Positions 9,945-21,730 of a stretch of 64,000 nt of DNA are shown here, in pieces. The notes below the pieces were generated by a model, which saw nothing but the letters and a program-made list of their open reading frames with translations, was not told the origin of the DNA and made no database searches. Source of the DNA: Colwellia sp. C2M11 (lineage in GTDB: Bacteria > Pseudomonadota > Gammaproteobacteria > Enterobacterales > Alteromonadaceae); assembly GCF_018860915.1 (NCBI RefSeq), contig NZ_JAHKQD010000052.1:124001-188000 (forward strand). The letters run 5' to 3'. Position 1 is the first letter of the stretch, and the number at the start of each line of letters is the position of its first letter. The translations under genes and the position numbers were made by a program.

Positions 9945-11402
9945 ATGGCATTGTTATCAGACATGAAACATAAACAAATATTAGTACTGGGTGCAGGTAT
10001 CACAGGGTTATCCTGTGCTCGCTACCTTAGCGCTCTAGGTTTGTGTTTTGCTGTTAATGACTCACGTGCAAACCCATTTTCTGGAGATTATACCGAACAG
10101 CAATTTTCTCAAGATTTTCCTACCGCTAGTTTATATCTAGGTAAGTGGCAAACTGACTTAATTACCAGTGCAGATATCATTTTAATCAGCCCTGGCATTG
10201 ATAGTGTTGCTAATAATATTGCTCAATATATTAGTGCGAATTGTCAGGTGATGGGTGACGTCGAATTATTCTGTCAATTGAATCAAGAATACGGTCTTGA
10301 AGAAGATAATAAACCAATTGATATTTTAGCATTAACAGGCTCAAACGGTAAATCCACCGTGGTTTCATTACTTGCCTATTTAGCTAATTGTTTGGGAATT
10401 AAAGCACAACTTGGTGGAAATATAGGTCAGCCAGTATTAGATATATTTACCGATAAAATAGTGAGTACTAGCTTTTCAAAAAACAATGCGTTACCTGAAT
10501 TTTTAATTCTAGAGTTATCAAGTTTCCAACTGGAAACGCTTACCAGTATGAAAGCCATTGCCACGAGTGTTTTAAACGTAAGTGATGATCATCTTGATCG
10601 ACATCAAACAATGGAAAATTATATACGGATTAAGCAAAGTATCTACCACCAAGGTAAGGTAGCGATTATTAATCGTGACGATGCCACAACAAATACACCT
10701 AATCCATCACAACCAACAATTTCAATTGGTAGTGATGCTCCAGCTGAAAATCAGTTTGGGGTTACTGTTGAAAACAGCAAAGCCTACTTAGCTTTTGGCA
10801 AGCAAAATTTGATTGCATTAGAAGAACTTCCTTTAGCTGGAATGCATAATGCACTCAATTATTTAACCGCGTTAGCCTTTGGTTATTGTGCGGGTTGGTC
10901 ATTGACTAAGCTTGTTGATAATTTAGCTGGTTTCACTGGTTTAGCACATCGATGTCAACGTATTAAGACTCAAGACAATATCACGTGGATTAATGACTCT
11001 AAAGCGACAAATGTAGGTGCGACACTTGCGGCAATTAATGGCTTGGCACAAACGTTGAGTTCAGAAAACGATACAAAACCGCGCTTGATTCTTATTGCTG
11101 GTGGTGATGGTAAAGGTGCTGATTTTACACCTTTATCTGCACCTTTAGCACAATATGTTAGCCAAGTGATTACTTTAGGTAAAGATGGCGATAGTATTGC
11201 TAACATCGTTACTAATCAGGCCAATGTCAGTAAAGTTGTAAGTTTGCAAGAAGCGGTTCAAGTCGCTAATGCGTATGCTAAAGCAGGTGATGTTGTTCTA
11301 CTTTCACCTGCCTGTGCTAGTTTAGATATGTTTAAGAGTTTTGTTGACCGTGGTGAACAGTTTATGGCAGCGGTTACTCAGCTAGCAAAGGAGGGCTTAT
11401 GA
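9945..11402 (+). CDS. murD: UDP-MurNAc-L-alanine:D-glutamate ligase MurD
   Basis: MurD adds D-glutamate to UDP-MurNAc-L-Ala. The 485 residues show the N-terminal Rossmann-like UDP-binding segment ([16 protein letters not shown]), the P-loop LTGSNGKST, the LELSSFQLE motif and [11 protein letters not shown] in the central and C-terminal domains. A 57-bp gap separates it from mraY, the longest gap in this part of the cluster, and its start follows AGAGACAGAG. The 3' end overlaps ftsW by 4 nt. A second ATG at 9963 is possible. Confidence 0.95.
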   Translation: MALLSDMKHKQILVLGAGITGLSCARYLSALGLCFAVNDSRANPFSGDYTEQQFSQDFPTASLYLGKWQTDLITSADIILISPGIDSVANNIAQYISANCQVMGDVELFCQLNQEYGLEEDNKPIDILALTGSNGKSTVVSLLAYLANCLGIKAQLGGNIGQPVLDIFTDKIVSTSFSKNNALPEFLILELSSFQLETLTSMKAIATSVLNVSDDHLDRHQTMENYIRIKQSIYHQGKVAIINRDDATTNTPNPSQPTISIGSDAPAENQFGVTVENSKAYLAFGKQNLIALEELPLAGMHNALNYLTALAFGYCAGWSLTKLVDNLAGFTGLAHRCQRIKTQDNITWINDSKATNVGATLAAINGLAQTLSSENDTKPRLILIAGGDGKGADFTPLSAPLAQYVSQVITLGKDGDSIANIVTNQANVSKVVSLQEAVQVANAYAKAGDVVLLSPACASLDMFKSFVDRGEQFMAAVTQLAKEGL

Positions 11403-12682
11403 AAGGCGCTTCAATAGACTTAGATAATACTGAAAAAACCGCTAGATTCTCTATTTTGTCAGATATTACTGCGAATATTAGTAGTAATGTCATGAAAGTT
11501 TTTAATAGTGAGTCTACGCCACAACAAGGGATGGTTTTTGACCGAAGTTTTGTTGTTATAGCACTTTTAATGTACATGATCGGATTAATTATGGTGGCAA
11601 GCTCATCTATGCTTGTCGCTGAGCGACTTTTTAATAATCCATTTCATTTTGTTATTCGTCATAGCATTTATATTGTACTGAGCTTAGGTATTGCCGCTGT
11701 TGCTTTACAAATACCCATGTCGTGGTGGCAAAAAAATAGCAGTTATTTATTAATCTTTGGCATTGTGCTGTTAGTGGCAGTACTGCTTGTTGGTCGTTCT
11801 GTAAATGGTTCAACACGTTGGATTGCCTTAGGCCCTATTACACTGCAAGCGGCAGAGCCAGCTAAACTATTTTTCTTTTGTTATTTGGCTGCTTATTTAG
11901 TGCGTCGTCGTGATCAAGTTATGGAAGATTGGAGAGGCTTTGCTAAGCCCTTAGTCGTTTTTGCTGTATTGGCGGGCTTAATATTAAGACAACCTGACTT
12001 GGGTACCATTATTGTGATGTTTGTCACAACCTTCGGTTTATTATTTTTAGCTGGTGCAAAGCTTTGGCAATTCGTAAGTTTAGCTTCGGTAGGCTTATTA
12101 CTGTTAACATTGTTAGCAATATTTGAACCTTATCGCTGGCGTCGAATTACAAGCTTTTTAGATCCTTGGCAAGACCCTTTTGGTAGCGGTTATCAATTAA
12201 CACAATCTTTAATGGCTTATGGGCGAGGAGAGGTTTTTGGTCAAGGTTTAGGAAATAGTATTCAAAAATTAGAATACTTACCTGAAGCTCATACCGATTT
12301 TGTTATGGCCGTTTTAGCCGAAGAATTTGGTTTCTTTGGGGTTACGGTTATTTTGCTACTTAGTATGACATTAGTATGTAAAGCACTTGTTTTAGGAAAG
12401 AAAGCTTTAGTTAAAGAGAAGTTTTTTGAAGCCTTTTTTGCTTACGCAATTGGTATTTGGATGTGCTTTCAGGCTGCGGTTAATATTGGAGCGAGTGCGG
12501 GTATAGTTCCTACTAAAGGCTTAACGATGCCACTCATTAGTTATGGTGGCAGCTCTATGATCATTATGACTCTGGCTGTGGTTATTTTAATTCGTATTGA
12601 TCATGAATTGAGAATGCAGAGTATTCAAGCGACTTCTTCAAAAAGAAAAACAAAAAAGCTAGGAGGCGATAATGAAAACTAA
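11399..12682 (+). CDS. ftsW: Septal peptidoglycan glycosyltransferase FtsW
   Basis: FtsW is a SEDS-family membrane polymerase that makes septal glycan strands from lipid II together with FtsI. The 427 residues have an unusually long cytoplasmic N terminus (about 45 residues) before the first of about ten membrane helices. SEDS signatures include [20 protein letters not shown], the GQGLGNS loop and [16 protein letters not shown]. The gene overlaps murD at its start and murG by 11 nt at its end. Confidence 0.96.
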   Translation: MKGASIDLDNTEKTARFSILSDITANISSNVMKVFNSESTPQQGMVFDRSFVVIALLMYMIGLIMVASSSMLVAERLFNNPFHFVIRHSIYIVLSLGIAAVALQIPMSWWQKNSSYLLIFGIVLLVAVLLVGRSVNGSTRWIALGPITLQAAEPAKLFFFCYLAAYLVRRRDQVMEDWRGFAKPLVVFAVLAGLILRQPDLGTIIVMFVTTFGLLFLAGAKLWQFVSLASVGLLLLTLLAIFEPYRWRRITSFLDPWQDPFGSGYQLTQSLMAYGRGEVFGQGLGNSIQKLEYLPEAHTDFVMAVLAEEFGFFGVTVILLLSMTLVCKALVLGKKALVKEKFFEAFFAYAIGIWMCFQAAVNIGASAGIVPTKGLTMPLISYGGSSMIIMTLAVVILIRIDHELRMQSIQATSSKRKTKKLGGDNEN

Positions 12683-13847
12683 CGTGTATTCTAGTTTGAA
12701 AAAAAAGCCTACTTTGTTGGTCATGGCGGGTGGTACAGGAGGGCATATATTTCCTGGTCTTGCAGTTGCTGAAAAATTAAAAAATGAAGGTTGGGCTATT
12801 CATTGGTTAGGTACATCTGATCGTATGGAAGCGCAAATTGTGCCTGCTAGTGGTTTTGAAATATCATTTATTACGATTAGTGGCTTACGTAATAAAAAGT
12901 TGATCACGTGGTTAAAGCTGCCATTTAAACTCATGAACTCTTTATTGCAGGCTTTACGTGTTATTCGAAAAGTTAAACCTGATGTGGTACTAGGCATGGG
13001 TGGTTATGCTAGTGGTCCTGGAGGATTAGCTGCGTGGTTAATGAATAAGCCGCTAGTTTTACATGAGCAAAACGCAGCTGCGGGGTTAACAAATCGTTTA
13101 TTAGCACGAATTGCTACTAAAGTTTGCTGTGCATTTCCGAATGCCTTTAAACAAGGAGTAACAGCACAAGTTGTTGGTAACCCACTTAGAGCAAGCATTG
13201 GTAATAAGGCGACTAAAAATAAAAATGAAGAAACAGTTAAAAGTAGCCACAACATTTTAGTTGTTGGTGGCAGTTTAGGTGCTCAAGTATTAAATGAAAT
13301 TGTACCAATAAGCTTTGAAAAATTAGTGAATATTGGTGATAAAAATCACAATAAAAGTAGCGCAATAAACGATATCCACAAGGAGACATTATTGCCTTTT
13401 AATATTTGGCACCAAACGGGTAAAGGAAAAAAAGACAATGTTATCAATAGCTATAACCAACAGAGTTTAGCTGATGGCAAGGTAAAAGTGACTGAGTTTA
13501 TTGATGATATGGCGAGTGCTTACCAATGGGCAGATATTGTGATTTGTCGAGCGGGTGCTTTAACTGTATCTGAATTAGCGATGGCTGCAAAGCCGTCCAT
13601 CCTTGTGCCATTACCTCATGCTGTTGATGATCATCAAACCAAAAACGCTCAATATTTAGTGTCTCGTGAGGCAGGTATTTTGATTAAGCAGAATGAATTA
13701 ACCAATGAGATGCTAACTACACAATTAAATGAGCTATTTAGTGATCCGCAAATTTTGCAAAAAATGGCAAAATCAGCCTTTGCTGCTGCGGATGCCGATG
13801 CAACGAATAAAGTCGCGAGTATTTGTCAGCAACTCGCAGCTGCTTAG
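12672..13847 (+). CDS. murG: UDP-GlcNAc:lipid I N-acetylglucosaminyltransferase MurG
   Basis: MurG converts lipid I to lipid II on the cytoplasmic face of the inner membrane. The 391 residues show the N-terminal glycine-rich loop [12 protein letters not shown], the second glycine-rich segment [11 protein letters not shown] and the donor-site motif [22 protein letters not shown], written here as a family description of the span around residues 290-315. It is longer than E. coli MurG (355) because of a lysine/asparagine-rich insertion between about residues 175 and 260. The start overlaps ftsW. Confidence 0.95.
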   Translation: MKTNVYSSLKKKPTLLVMAGGTGGHIFPGLAVAEKLKNEGWAIHWLGTSDRMEAQIVPASGFEISFITISGLRNKKLITWLKLPFKLMNSLLQALRVIRKVKPDVVLGMGGYASGPGGLAAWLMNKPLVLHEQNAAAGLTNRLLARIATKVCCAFPNAFKQGVTAQVVGNPLRASIGNKATKNKNEETVKSSHNILVVGGSLGAQVLNEIVPISFEKLVNIGDKNHNKSSAINDIHKETLLPFNIWHQTGKGKKDNVINSYNQQSLADGKVKVTEFIDDMASAYQWADIVICRAGALTVSELAMAAKPSILVPLPHAVDDHQTKNAQYLVSREAGILIKQNELTNEMLTTQLNELFSDPQILQKMAKSAFAAADADATNKVASICQQLAAA

Positions 13848-13855
13848 AACAGAAT

Positions 13856-15316
13856 ATGAGTAATTATATGAGCCCAAAAGTAATGAGTAAGAATAAAATG
13901 AATGTACCTGAAATGCGTCGAGTTAAACGTATCCATTTTGTTGGTATTGGCGGCGCAGGTATGGGCGGCATTGCTGAAGTACTGCTAAATGAAGGGTATC
14001 AAATATCAGGCTCTGATATTGGCGAAAATCAAGTCGTAAAACGTTTACTTGCTCTTGGAGCAACGATCACCATAGGCCATGCAAGTAAAAATGTTGAAGA
14101 GGCAAGTGTCATTGTTGTTTCAACTGCAATAGAAAAAAACAATCCAGAGTTACTTGCAGCTAAAGCACTACGTATTCCTGTTGTTCGCCGCGCAGAAATG
14201 CTCGCTGAGCTTATGCGTTTTCGACATGGTATTGCCATTGCAGGTACGCATGGAAAAACGACAACAACAAGTTTGATTGCTAGTATTTTTGCGCAAGGAC
14301 AGTTAGATCCTACGTTTGTTATTGGTGGTTTACTTAATAGTGCCGGCACTAATGCTCGTTTGGGCAGTAGTCGTTACTTAGTGGCTGAAGCCGATGAAAG
14401 TGATGCATCATTTTTGCATTTACAGCCGATGGTTTCGGTGATCACCAATATTGATGCGGATCATATGGAGACTTATCAAGGTGATTTTGAAAAATTAAAA
14501 GACACCTACATTGAGTTTTTACATAACTTGCCATTTTATGGTTTAGCTGTGGTTTGTATTGATAACCCGGTTGTGCGTGAATTATTACCACGTATTAGTC
14601 GCCAAGTTATTACTTATGGTTTTTCTGAAGATGCAGATATTCGTGCAGCAAATTATCAACAAGATGGTAGCGTTAGTTACTTTACTGTTGAGATAGATGG
14701 CCAACCTCCGCTTGATATGAGTGTAAATTTACCTGGCCAGCATAATGTATTAAATGCACTTGCAGGTGTTGCCGTTGCCAAAGATGAAGGTATTGATGAT
14801 GAGTCTATTTGTAAAGCGCTAACTGAGTTTGCAGGTATAGGGCGTCGTTTTGAGCAACTTGCTAGCTTAACAACACCAGCAGGAAATATGGTGCTTGTTG
14901 ATGATTATGGTCATCACCCAAGTGAGGTTAAAGCAACTATATTGGCAATGAGAACCGGTTGGCCAAATAAACGTTTAGTTATGATTTTTCAGCCACATCG
15001 TTATTCAAGAACCCGTGATTTATACGAAGACTTTGTTGAAGTTTTATCCGAAGTTGACTGTTTGTTTTTACTTGATGTTTATGCTGCTGGCGAAACTCCT
15101 GTTGCCACAGCAGATAGTAAAAGCTTAGCTCGTTCTATTCGTCAACGTGGGCAAATTGAACCAGTTTACGTGAGTGATGTAGAGATGCTTCCTGAATTAT
15201 TGTTAGCACAGTTAAAAGATGACGATATGGTGATAACTCAGGGGGCAGGTAGTATTGGTACGGTTGCGAGAGACTTATCAAACAACCCTTTGTTAGTAAC
15301 AGAAGAGACAAAGTAA
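13856..15316 (+). CDS. murC: UDP-N-acetylmuramate:L-alanine ligase MurC
   Basis: MurC adds the first amino acid (L-Ala) to UDP-MurNAc. The 486 residues contain [17 protein letters not shown], the P-loop AGTHGKTTT, an EADESDASF segment and [10 protein letters not shown], all standard MurC signatures. The open frame extends upstream to a TTG at 13823 inside murG, but the ATG at 13856 gives an N terminus that aligns with E. coli MurC ([16 protein letters not shown]) and lies just after the murG stop. The next gene starts immediately after the murC stop. Confidence 0.96.
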   Translation: MSNYMSPKVMSKNKMNVPEMRRVKRIHFVGIGGAGMGGIAEVLLNEGYQISGSDIGENQVVKRLLALGATITIGHASKNVEEASVIVVSTAIEKNNPELLAAKALRIPVVRRAEMLAELMRFRHGIAIAGTHGKTTTTSLIASIFAQGQLDPTFVIGGLLNSAGTNARLGSSRYLVAEADESDASFLHLQPMVSVITNIDADHMETYQGDFEKLKDTYIEFLHNLPFYGLAVVCIDNPVVRELLPRISRQVITYGFSEDADIRAANYQQDGSVSYFTVEIDGQPPLDMSVNLPGQHNVLNALAGVAVAKDEGIDDESICKALTEFAGIGRRFEQLASLTTPAGNMVLVDDYGHHPSEVKATILAMRTGWPNKRLVMIFQPHRYSRTRDLYEDFVEVLSEVDCLFLLDVYAAGETPVATADSKSLARSIRQRGQIEPVYVSDVEMLPELLLAQLKDDDMVITQGAGSIGTVARDLSNNPLLVTEETK

Positions 15317-16258
15317 ATGAATACTGTAGCCGTGAAAGAATCGATCAAAAAAGACGTCATTGCTGTGCTTTATGGTGGTAACTCGGCAGAGCGAGAAGTT
15401 TCTCTTAAATCAGGAGCAGCTGTTGCTCAAGGATTAAAAAAAGCAGGTTTTAATGTGGTATTAATTGATACCAAATACACGCTGTTAACAGAGTTAGTCA
15501 CGCAGGATATTAAGCGAGTGTTTATCGCCTTACATGGTCGAGGGGGAGAAGATGGTTGTTTACAAGGGGCATTAGAGTACTTAGGTATTGCTTACACAGG
15601 ATCGAATGTTTTAGGCTCTGCTTTATCAATGGATAAAGTCCGTAGTAAGCAAATATTTAAAGCATCTAACATACCAACAGCACCCTTTGCCGTTGTTACT
15701 AAGGCAGAGTTTACGTCACTTGATGTTGAGCAACAGCTTAAAGATTTAGGTGGGAAAGTGATGGTAAAACCTGCTCATGAAGGCTCAAGTATTGGGATGG
15801 CAATGGCTGATTCTCCAGAAAAATTACATAACGCATTAATCGAAGCTTTTAGTTTTGATGGCGACGTATTGTTAGAAGCCTGGATTGATGGACCTGAATA
15901 TACCGTGGCAATTTTAGGCGATGAAGCGTTACCTGCTATTCATATGGAAACTCCACGGGAGTTTTATGATTATAAAGCAAAATATCAATCTAATAGTACG
16001 CAATATCATTGTCCATGTGGGCTACCAGAAGCAGAAGAAGAAGTAATTAAAGCACTATCATTACAAGCCTTTAAATCAACAGGTGCTAGTGGCTGGGGAC
16101 GTGTTGATTTAATGAAAGACAGTGCAGGTAATTGGCAAATATTAGAAGTAAATACGGTACCAGGTATGACAGAAACATCGTTAGTCCCTAAAGCGGCAAA
16201 AGTGCATGGTATAGGTTTTAGTGATTTGGTTGAACGTATAGTAAATATAAGCTTGTAA
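15317..16258 (+). CDS. ddlB: D-alanine:D-alanine ligase
   Basis: This ATP-grasp enzyme makes D-Ala-D-Ala for MurF. The 313 residues have the N-terminal [17 protein letters not shown] motif, the catalytic-loop segment [21 protein letters not shown] and the C-terminal [17 protein letters not shown] metal-binding segment. Length and location between murC and ftsQ match DdlB of the dcw cluster rather than the stand-alone DdlA. There is no gap after murC. Confidence 0.95.
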   Translation: MNTVAVKESIKKDVIAVLYGGNSAEREVSLKSGAAVAQGLKKAGFNVVLIDTKYTLLTELVTQDIKRVFIALHGRGGEDGCLQGALEYLGIAYTGSNVLGSALSMDKVRSKQIFKASNIPTAPFAVVTKAEFTSLDVEQQLKDLGGKVMVKPAHEGSSIGMAMADSPEKLHNALIEAFSFDGDVLLEAWIDGPEYTVAILGDEALPAIHMETPREFYDYKAKYQSNSTQYHCPCGLPEAEEEVIKALSLQAFKSTGASGWGRVDLMKDSAGNWQILEVNTVPGMTETSLVPKAAKVHGIGFSDLVERIVNISL

Positions 16259-16287
16259 ACACCGTATTATTGGAAATAGGTAACTAA

Positions 16288-17220
16288 ATGAACGATAAGC
16301 AGTTAACACCGGAAAATCAAAAAACTATCGCTTTTGGCGTAGGTTTGGCGTTTTTCGTGTGCGTACTTATTGGCTTATTTAGTTTAGGTTGGTGGTTATC
16401 AGAAGTTTTTATTGAGCGAGAACGTTCACCGGTAAATTCTATTGTGATTATGGGGGAGATGCCATATACCCAACGTACCGAAGTATTAGAGTCGATGAGT
16501 AACATTGATTTAGGCAACTTTTTTCAAGTTGATGTTAATGAAATACAATCTCAAGTATCTAAATTACCGTGGGTTTATTCAGTTGCAGTAAGAAAACAAT
16601 GGCCTAATGAGGTGAGAATATATGTTGTTGATCAAACCCCTATTGCGCTCTGGAATGGTGATTTTATATTAAATAAATTTGGTAAAGCGTTTCAAGCAGA
16701 GCAAAAGGCTATTAAACAAACATTACCTCAATTTTTTGGTCCTGAAGGAAGCGAATTATTAGCATTACAGAATTTTAACAATTTGAATGATTTATTAGAG
16801 TACAGAGACTTAGCGATTGATGAATTAATACTTGGTGAGCGTTTCTCATGGCAACTTACCTTAAACAACGGTATCAGGCTGAATTTAGGTCGTGAAGAGA
16901 GGGTGAAGCGGGTACAAAGGTTTATGGATGTATATCCTTTAATCAACGAACACTTACTTGAGCAAAATAAAAGCAAAAAAGAGTTAAAACAAGCGGTTGA
17001 TTATATCGATTTACGTTATGATACCGGGCTGGCTGTTGGTTGGAAGGAAAAAGACGATTTGTCATCGAGTATTAGTGTTGAAAAGCAGCAAAGAAAAAGC
17101 CGTATTGGAATGCTTAAAAAGCATGTGCTGCAAGAGTCTATGGTTCCAATTTATAAGTTTCGAGATGATTTATTTAGCCGTAATAAGCTACACACAGAAG
17201 AGTTGACCCTGAATGTCTAA
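16288..17220 (+). CDS. ftsQ: Cell division protein FtsQ
   Basis: FtsQ is a bitopic membrane protein that recruits FtsL and FtsB to the divisome. The 310 residues start with a short cytoplasmic tail and one membrane helix (about 14-37), followed by a POTRA domain (from about residue 45, VNSIVIMGEMPY...) and the periplasmic FtsQ domain with KLPWVYSVAVRKQWPNEV and YIDLRYDTGLAVGWK. It is longer than E. coli FtsQ (276), with extra residues at the C terminus. The end overlaps ftsA by 8 nt. Confidence 0.94.
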   Translation: MNDKQLTPENQKTIAFGVGLAFFVCVLIGLFSLGWWLSEVFIERERSPVNSIVIMGEMPYTQRTEVLESMSNIDLGNFFQVDVNEIQSQVSKLPWVYSVAVRKQWPNEVRIYVVDQTPIALWNGDFILNKFGKAFQAEQKAIKQTLPQFFGPEGSELLALQNFNNLNDLLEYRDLAIDELILGERFSWQLTLNNGIRLNLGREERVKRVQRFMDVYPLINEHLLEQNKSKKELKQAVDYIDLRYDTGLAVGWKEKDDLSSSISVEKQQRKSRIGMLKKHVLQESMVPIYKFRDDLFSRNKLHTEELTLNV

Positions 17221-18448
17221 AATTACAGAAAGAAATTTAGTTGTTGGACTAGATATAGGCACATCTAAAATATCCGTCGCGGTTGGTGAAATTACTCCCG
17301 ACAACCAATTAAGTATTGTTGGTGTTGGTAATCAACCTGCACGTGGTATGGATAAAGGTGGTGTTAATGACTTGAACTTAGTGATTCAGTCAATTCAGAG
17401 AGCGATAAATGAAGCTGAGCTGATGGCCGATTGTCAAATTAGCTCAATTTATTTAGATATTTCTGGAAAACATATTAGTTGTCAAAACGAAAATGGCATG
17501 GTGCCAATTAATGACAAAGAAGTGGTTCAAGAAGATGTCGACAACGTAATTCATACCGCTCGCAGTGTGCCTATTTCGGCAGAACGTCGTATGTTACATG
17601 TGTTACCGCAAGAGTATAGTATAGATTGTCAGGACGGTATTAAAAGTCCTATTGGTATGTCTGGTGTGCGAATGGAAGCCAAAGTACATATCATTACTTG
17701 TGCGAATGACATGGCTAAAAATTTGGTAAAATGTGTTGAGCGTTGTAATTTAACTGCTGATCAACTGATATTTTCAGCATTAGCTTCTAGCTATTCAATA
17801 CTTACCGATGATGAAAAAGAATTAGGTATCTGTGTCGTTGATATGGGGGCAGGTACTATGGATATATCAATATTCACGGGTGGCGCATTACGCCATACGG
17901 CAGTTATTCCTGTAGCAGGAAATCAAGTCACTAGTGATATTGCTAAAATTTTTAGAACACCATTGAGTCATGCAGAAGATATTAAAGTGCAATATGCCTG
18001 TGCATTAAGGCACTTAGTTAGTATGGAAGAAAGTATAGATGTACCAAGCGTTGGTGGTCGTCCAGCACGAACTATGTCTCGCCATACATTATCGGAAGTT
18101 GTAGAGCCAAGATACCAAGAATTATTCGAACTCATTCAAGATGAAGTACGTGAAGCTGGTTTAGAAGACCAAATTGCAGCGGGTTATGTATTAACCGGCG
18201 GCACATCGAAAATGGAAGGGGTAGAAGAGTTTGCTGAAGAAGTTTTTCAAATGCCAGTGCGTATTGCTTCACCAATAGCAGTTCAAGGGTTGAAAGAATA
18301 TGTAGATGACCCAACTTATGCCACAGTTGTAGGTTTACTGCATTATGGTATGAAAGCTCATGAATCGGGCTTAAAGGAAAATAATAAATCAGAAGGGGTG
18401 ACCGGAGCATGGTCACGTTTTTGTTCATGGTTTAAAGGTGAGTTTTAA
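17213..18448 (+). CDS. ftsA: Cell division protein FtsA
   Basis: FtsA is the actin-like ATPase that tethers FtsZ filaments to the membrane. The 411 residues include phosphate-1 motif VVGLDIGTSKISV, the inserted 1C domain, phosphate-2 CVVDMGAGTMDISIF, the adenosine motif VLTGGTSKMEGV, and a C-terminal amphipathic helix with tryptophan and phenylalanine (WSRFCSWFKGEF) that would bind the membrane. The gene lies between ftsQ and ftsZ as usual. Confidence 0.97.
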   Translation: MSKITERNLVVGLDIGTSKISVAVGEITPDNQLSIVGVGNQPARGMDKGGVNDLNLVIQSIQRAINEAELMADCQISSIYLDISGKHISCQNENGMVPINDKEVVQEDVDNVIHTARSVPISAERRMLHVLPQEYSIDCQDGIKSPIGMSGVRMEAKVHIITCANDMAKNLVKCVERCNLTADQLIFSALASSYSILTDDEKELGICVVDMGAGTMDISIFTGGALRHTAVIPVAGNQVTSDIAKIFRTPLSHAEDIKVQYACALRHLVSMEESIDVPSVGGRPARTMSRHTLSEVVEPRYQELFELIQDEVREAGLEDQIAAGYVLTGGTSKMEGVEEFAEEVFQMPVRIASPIAVQGLKEYVDDPTYATVVGLLHYGMKAHESGLKENNKSEGVTGAWSRFCSWFKGEF

Positions 18449-18485
18449 GTAATTTAATAATCGCCTGCACAGAAGTTGTTTTGTA

Positions 18486-18504
18486 AGTCAGAATTTTTCT
18501 GACT
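18486..18504 (+). promoter_or_regulatory. Short perfect hairpin in the ftsA-ftsZ gap
   Basis: AGTCAGAA (18486-18493) pairs with TTCTGACT (18497-18504) across a 3-nt loop, 27 nt before the ftsZ start. Few T follow, so it is a poor terminator. It may be an mRNA processing or stability element that separates ftsZ expression from ftsA. The function is inferred. Confidence 0.35.
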
Positions 18505-18531
18505 AATTTAGAAGAAAACGGAGAGAGAAAA

Positions 18532-19695
18532 ATGTTTGAATTAATGGAAGATCATAATGAAGAAGCGGTGATTAAAGTCATCGGAGTTGGTGGTGGTGGT
18601 GGTAATGCTGTAGAGCATATGGTTTGCCAAACCATTGAAGGTGTTGAATTTATAACTGCGAATACTGATTCACAAGCGCTACGTAATTCATCTGCCGACG
18701 TTACCTTACAATTAGGTAATGATGTCACTAAAGGTTTAGGCGCAGGCGCTAACCCTAATATTGGTCGACAGGCTGCTGAGGAAGATCGTGAGACCATCAT
18801 GGAAACCTTAAAGGGTGCAGATATGATCTTTATCGCCGCTGGTATGGGTGGTGGTACAGGTACTGGTGCTGCGCCAGTTGTAGCTGAAATTGCTAAAGAA
18901 ATGGGAATATTAACGGTTGCGGTAGTAACTAAACCTTTCCCATTTGAAGGCAAAAAACGCATGAACTATGCTGATCAAGGTATAGAGGCATTATCTAAAA
19001 GCGTTGATTCACTTATCACCATTCCTAATGAGAAATTATTAAAAGTATTAGGCCCTGGTACAAGTTTATTAGATGCTTTCAAAGCCGCAAATAATGTTTT
19101 ATTAGGTGCTGTGCAAGGTATTGCTGAATTAATTACTCGTCCTGGCTTAATTAACGTGGATTTTGCCGATGTACGTACAGTAATGTCAGAAATGGGAACC
19201 GCTATGATGGGCTCTGGTATTGCATCTGGTGAAGATAGAGCTGAAGAAGCAGCAGAAGCCGCTATTTCAAGCCCATTACTTGAAGATGTAGACTTAGCTG
19301 GTGCTCGCGGTATTTTAGTGAACATTACTGCGGGTATGGACATCAGTATTGATGAATTTGAAACCGTTGGTAATGCAGTAAAAGCTTTTGCTAGTGAAAA
19401 TGCTACGGTTGTAGTTGGTGCTGTAATTGACCCTGATATGACAGAAGAGTTACGTGTAACAGTAGTTGCTACAGGTATTGGTGCAGAGGTTAAGCCAGAT
19501 ATCACTTTAGTGAATCCGACACCTATGGTTGAGCAAAGAGTTGTTGGCTCTGATTATGCGCCATCAGCAGCACCACAAGCAGAAGTTGCTGCGGAAACAA
19601 TTACTATGACTGACAGCAATGCACAAAAAGTAGCGCATGCAGATTTGGATAATTATCTGGATATACCTGCATTTTTGCGTAAACAGGCAGACTAG
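18532..19695 (+). CDS. ftsZ: Cell division GTPase FtsZ
   Basis: FtsZ is the tubulin-like GTPase that forms the Z ring. The 387 residues carry the glycine-rich start [15 protein letters not shown], the tubulin signature GGGTGTG (106-112), the T7-loop region [15 protein letters not shown], and the conserved C-terminal peptide [10 protein letters not shown] type (here [12 protein letters not shown]) that binds FtsA and ZipA. A strong GGAGAG ribosome binding site precedes the ATG. The linker between core and tail is short and alanine-rich. Confidence 0.98.
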   Translation: MFELMEDHNEEAVIKVIGVGGGGGNAVEHMVCQTIEGVEFITANTDSQALRNSSADVTLQLGNDVTKGLGAGANPNIGRQAAEEDRETIMETLKGADMIFIAAGMGGGTGTGAAPVVAEIAKEMGILTVAVVTKPFPFEGKKRMNYADQGIEALSKSVDSLITIPNEKLLKVLGPGTSLLDAFKAANNVLLGAVQGIAELITRPGLINVDFADVRTVMSEMGTAMMGSGIASGEDRAEEAAEAAISSPLLEDVDLAGARGILVNITAGMDISIDEFETVGNAVKAFASENATVVVGAVIDPDMTEELRVTVVATGIGAEVKPDITLVNPTPMVEQRVVGSDYAPSAAPQAEVAAETITMTDSNAQKVAHADLDNYLDIPAFLRKQAD

Positions 19696-19828
19696 TATTA
19701 AACAACACTAGTTAATTTATAAATAATTACAGCACTAACTATCCAAGGATGACTAGTTTTTGCGATTGTTATTTAGATTAATTACTGAAGTTAAACTGCG
19801 TGTGTAAATAACGAATAATCAATGATTT

Positions 19829-19857
19829 TTGAATTTATTGCTTTTTTTTGTTATATT
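19829..19857 (+). promoter_or_regulatory. Candidate promoter for lpxC
   Basis: TTGAAT (19829-19834) and TATATT (19852-19857) are separated by 17 bp, close to the sigma-70 optimum. An overlapping TATTAT lies 2 bp further on. A start near 19864 would give an lpxC leader of about 157 nt. The leader opens with a GC-rich hairpin (GCCCGCC / GGTGGC region, 19862-19882) and contains another around AAGAGGCTCTT. Confidence 0.55.
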
Positions 19858-20020
19858 ATGTGCCCGCCGAATTAGGTGGCGTGTTCTGTGTTGTTGCTCT
19901 TTAGCAAGTTATCTTAATAAGAGGCTCTTAGTAAGACTCTTTTATAAGATGCTGCGTTAGTGCATAGGCAAATTAATGCGCAAGCAATACATAAGTGAAA
20001 ACAGCAAAATCGAGGCTAAT

Positions 20021-20941
20021 ATGATTAAGCAACGTACATTAAAAACAAGCGTTTCAACCGTAGGTGTTGGATTACATAAAGGTGAAAAGGTGCAGGTTAC
20101 TCTCCGTCCTGCTCCCGCTAACACTGGCATTGTATTCCGTCGTGTTGATCTTGACCCTGTGGTTGATATAAAAGCAACACCTGATGCCGTTGGTGAAACA
20201 ACCTTGTGTACTTGTTTAGTTAACGAGCAACAAGTTAAAGTATCTACTGTTGAACATTTATTGTCAGCAGTTGCTGGATTAGGTATTGATAACTTAATTA
20301 TTGATGTTGATGCACCTGAAATTCCAATTATGGATGGCAGTGCCTTACCTTTTGTTTATTTAATTCAATCTGTCGGTATTGAAACACAAAATGCTGCTAA
20401 GCGATTCCTTAGAATCAAAAAAGCGATACGCGTTGAAGAGGGAGATAAATGGGCTGAATTGCTACCTTATGAAGGTTTTAAAGTTAATTTTGCTATTGAA
20501 TTTAATCACCCTGTTATTGCAAATACTTGTCAAACAATGAGTATGGATTTTTCTAGTTGCTCTTTTATCAAAGAAATTAGTCGCGCTCGTACTTTTGGCT
20601 TTATGAAAGATATTGAGTTTCTCCGATCTCATAATCTTGCATTAGGCGGTAGCTTAGAAAATGCAATTGTTCTTGATGAATATCGTATGCTTAACAAAAA
20701 TGAATTACGTTACGATGATGAGTTTGTAAAACATAAAATACTTGATGCAATTGGTGATCTTTATATGGGAAGTGCCAGTATATTAGGTGAGCTAAATGCC
20801 TTTAAATCAGGCCACGGTTTAAATAATATGTTACTTAGAGAAGTCTTTAAGCAACAAGATGCGTGGGAATGGGTAACTTATGAAGATGATAAGCTAACCT
20901 CACCAATAGAATATCAGGAAATTAACGCGACTGCTTTTTAG
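20021..20941 (+). CDS. lpxC: UDP-3-O-acyl-GlcNAc deacetylase LpxC
   Basis: LpxC catalyses the committed, zinc-dependent step of lipid A synthesis in the cytoplasm. From the ATG at 20021 the protein has 306 residues and begins [19 protein letters not shown], aligning with E. coli LpxC (305). Zinc ligands are in [10 protein letters not shown] and [13 protein letters not shown], with the conserved FNHP and SRARTFGF segments between them. The frame is open further upstream to an ATG at 19976, but GAGG lies 6 nt before 20021. It closes the dcw cluster and is followed by a terminator. Confidence 0.97.
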   Translation: MIKQRTLKTSVSTVGVGLHKGEKVQVTLRPAPANTGIVFRRVDLDPVVDIKATPDAVGETTLCTCLVNEQQVKVSTVEHLLSAVAGLGIDNLIIDVDAPEIPIMDGSALPFVYLIQSVGIETQNAAKRFLRIKKAIRVEEGDKWAELLPYEGFKVNFAIEFNHPVIANTCQTMSMDFSSCSFIKEISRARTFGFMKDIEFLRSHNLALGGSLENAIVLDEYRMLNKNELRYDDEFVKHKILDAIGDLYMGSASILGELNAFKSGHGLNNMLLREVFKQQDAWEWVTYEDDKLTSPIEYQEINATAF

Positions 20942-20978
20942 TGTTAATTCACAGACGATTATTATAAGTCAAATACAA

Positions 20979-21006
20979 AAAACCGAGTAGATCCTCGGTT
21001 TTTTAT
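20979..21006 (+). terminator. Rho-independent terminator after lpxC
   Basis: AACCGAG (20981-20987) pairs with CTCGGTT (20994-21000) around a 6-nt loop and is followed by a T-run. It ends the long dcw-lpxC transcription unit. Confidence 0.85.
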
Positions 21007-21108
21007 TGCTTGTTATTCTTATTGATAGTCATGCTTAATTATGTCGTCTTTCTCTTTATATCCGGCTGCTTAATATTACATAGATAATAGCGTTAATTTG
21101 ACTTCAGG

Positions 21109-21645
21109 TTATTTATTGCTCATTACATTTGCAGCCAGTCTTTCTAATGTTTCCTTTAGTCCTTTAGGTGCATTTTTAGCAATTTTTAATAAATTTTCAG
21201 CAGTGGCGGTCGACATACTTTGTACAGAGCCTTTTTTTTCTGAAAAAGAGCGGTTTTTTATTGAGTTAGTTTGAATTGAGCTGCTTTCAAGCGTATTCTG
21301 TTGATATGTGCCTTGATTTGGTATTTGTCGATGGCCTTGAGGATTCACTTTGATTTCTATGTGTGAAAATTTCCCTTGGGTTTGTATCATCAGTTGATTG
21401 CAAATAGTATTACGTTCAAATTGTAATCTTTGTCCCCAAACAGGTGATTTAACTTCAATAATTAATGTTGTATGTACAAAATTAGCAATATTAAACGCAT
21501 CTTCTGGCAGGTCAGGGCATATTTGACGTACAATATCCGACAATAAGCCCAAAGAGTTGGTTTTTGATTTAATTTGTGCCAAAGTGCCTGTCGTCGAATT
21601 AAATAACGTAGACATGTCTTTAGGGGCTTTTGGTCTTCGTGCCAT
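21109..21645 (-). CDS. dciA: DciA-like DUF721 protein, replicative helicase loader
   Basis: The N-terminal 100 residues match the DUF721 fold: SLGLLSDIVRQICPDLP, then VHTTLIIEVKSPVWGQRLQFERN. DciA proteins of this family interact with the replicative helicase DnaB in bacteria that lack the DnaC loader. The protein is 178 residues, and the second half is low-complexity (Gln, Ser, Asn) and probably disordered, as is common in DciA. Its place, divergent from the secA side and next to lpxC, is the standard gammaproteobacterial neighbourhood. Confidence 0.85.
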   Translation of the reverse strand: MARRPKAPKDMSTLFNSTTGTLAQIKSKTNSLGLLSDIVRQICPDLPEDAFNIANFVHTTLIIEVKSPVWGQRLQFERNTICNQLMIQTQGKFSHIEIKVNPQGHRQIPNQGTYQQNTLESSSIQTNSIKNRSFSEKKGSVQSMSTATAENLLKIAKNAPKGLKETLERLAANVMSNK

Positions 21646-21730
21646 AGTTATACCGTAAATAATTAATCTACTTTAATGATTAATTAAGCTTGAAAGTTAA
21701 ATATAAGTGATAAAGTATTAAGAAACATCT

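Noticed and set aside
18975-19505. 176-codon minus-strand ORF opposite ftsZ
   Set aside because: It is an antisense shadow of ftsZ with low-complexity Ser/Ala/Pro composition and no family resemblance.
19976-20020. ATG-initiated N-terminal extension of LpxC
   Set aside because: The ATG at 20021 has a GAGG ribosome binding site and gives the canonical MIKQRTLK start.
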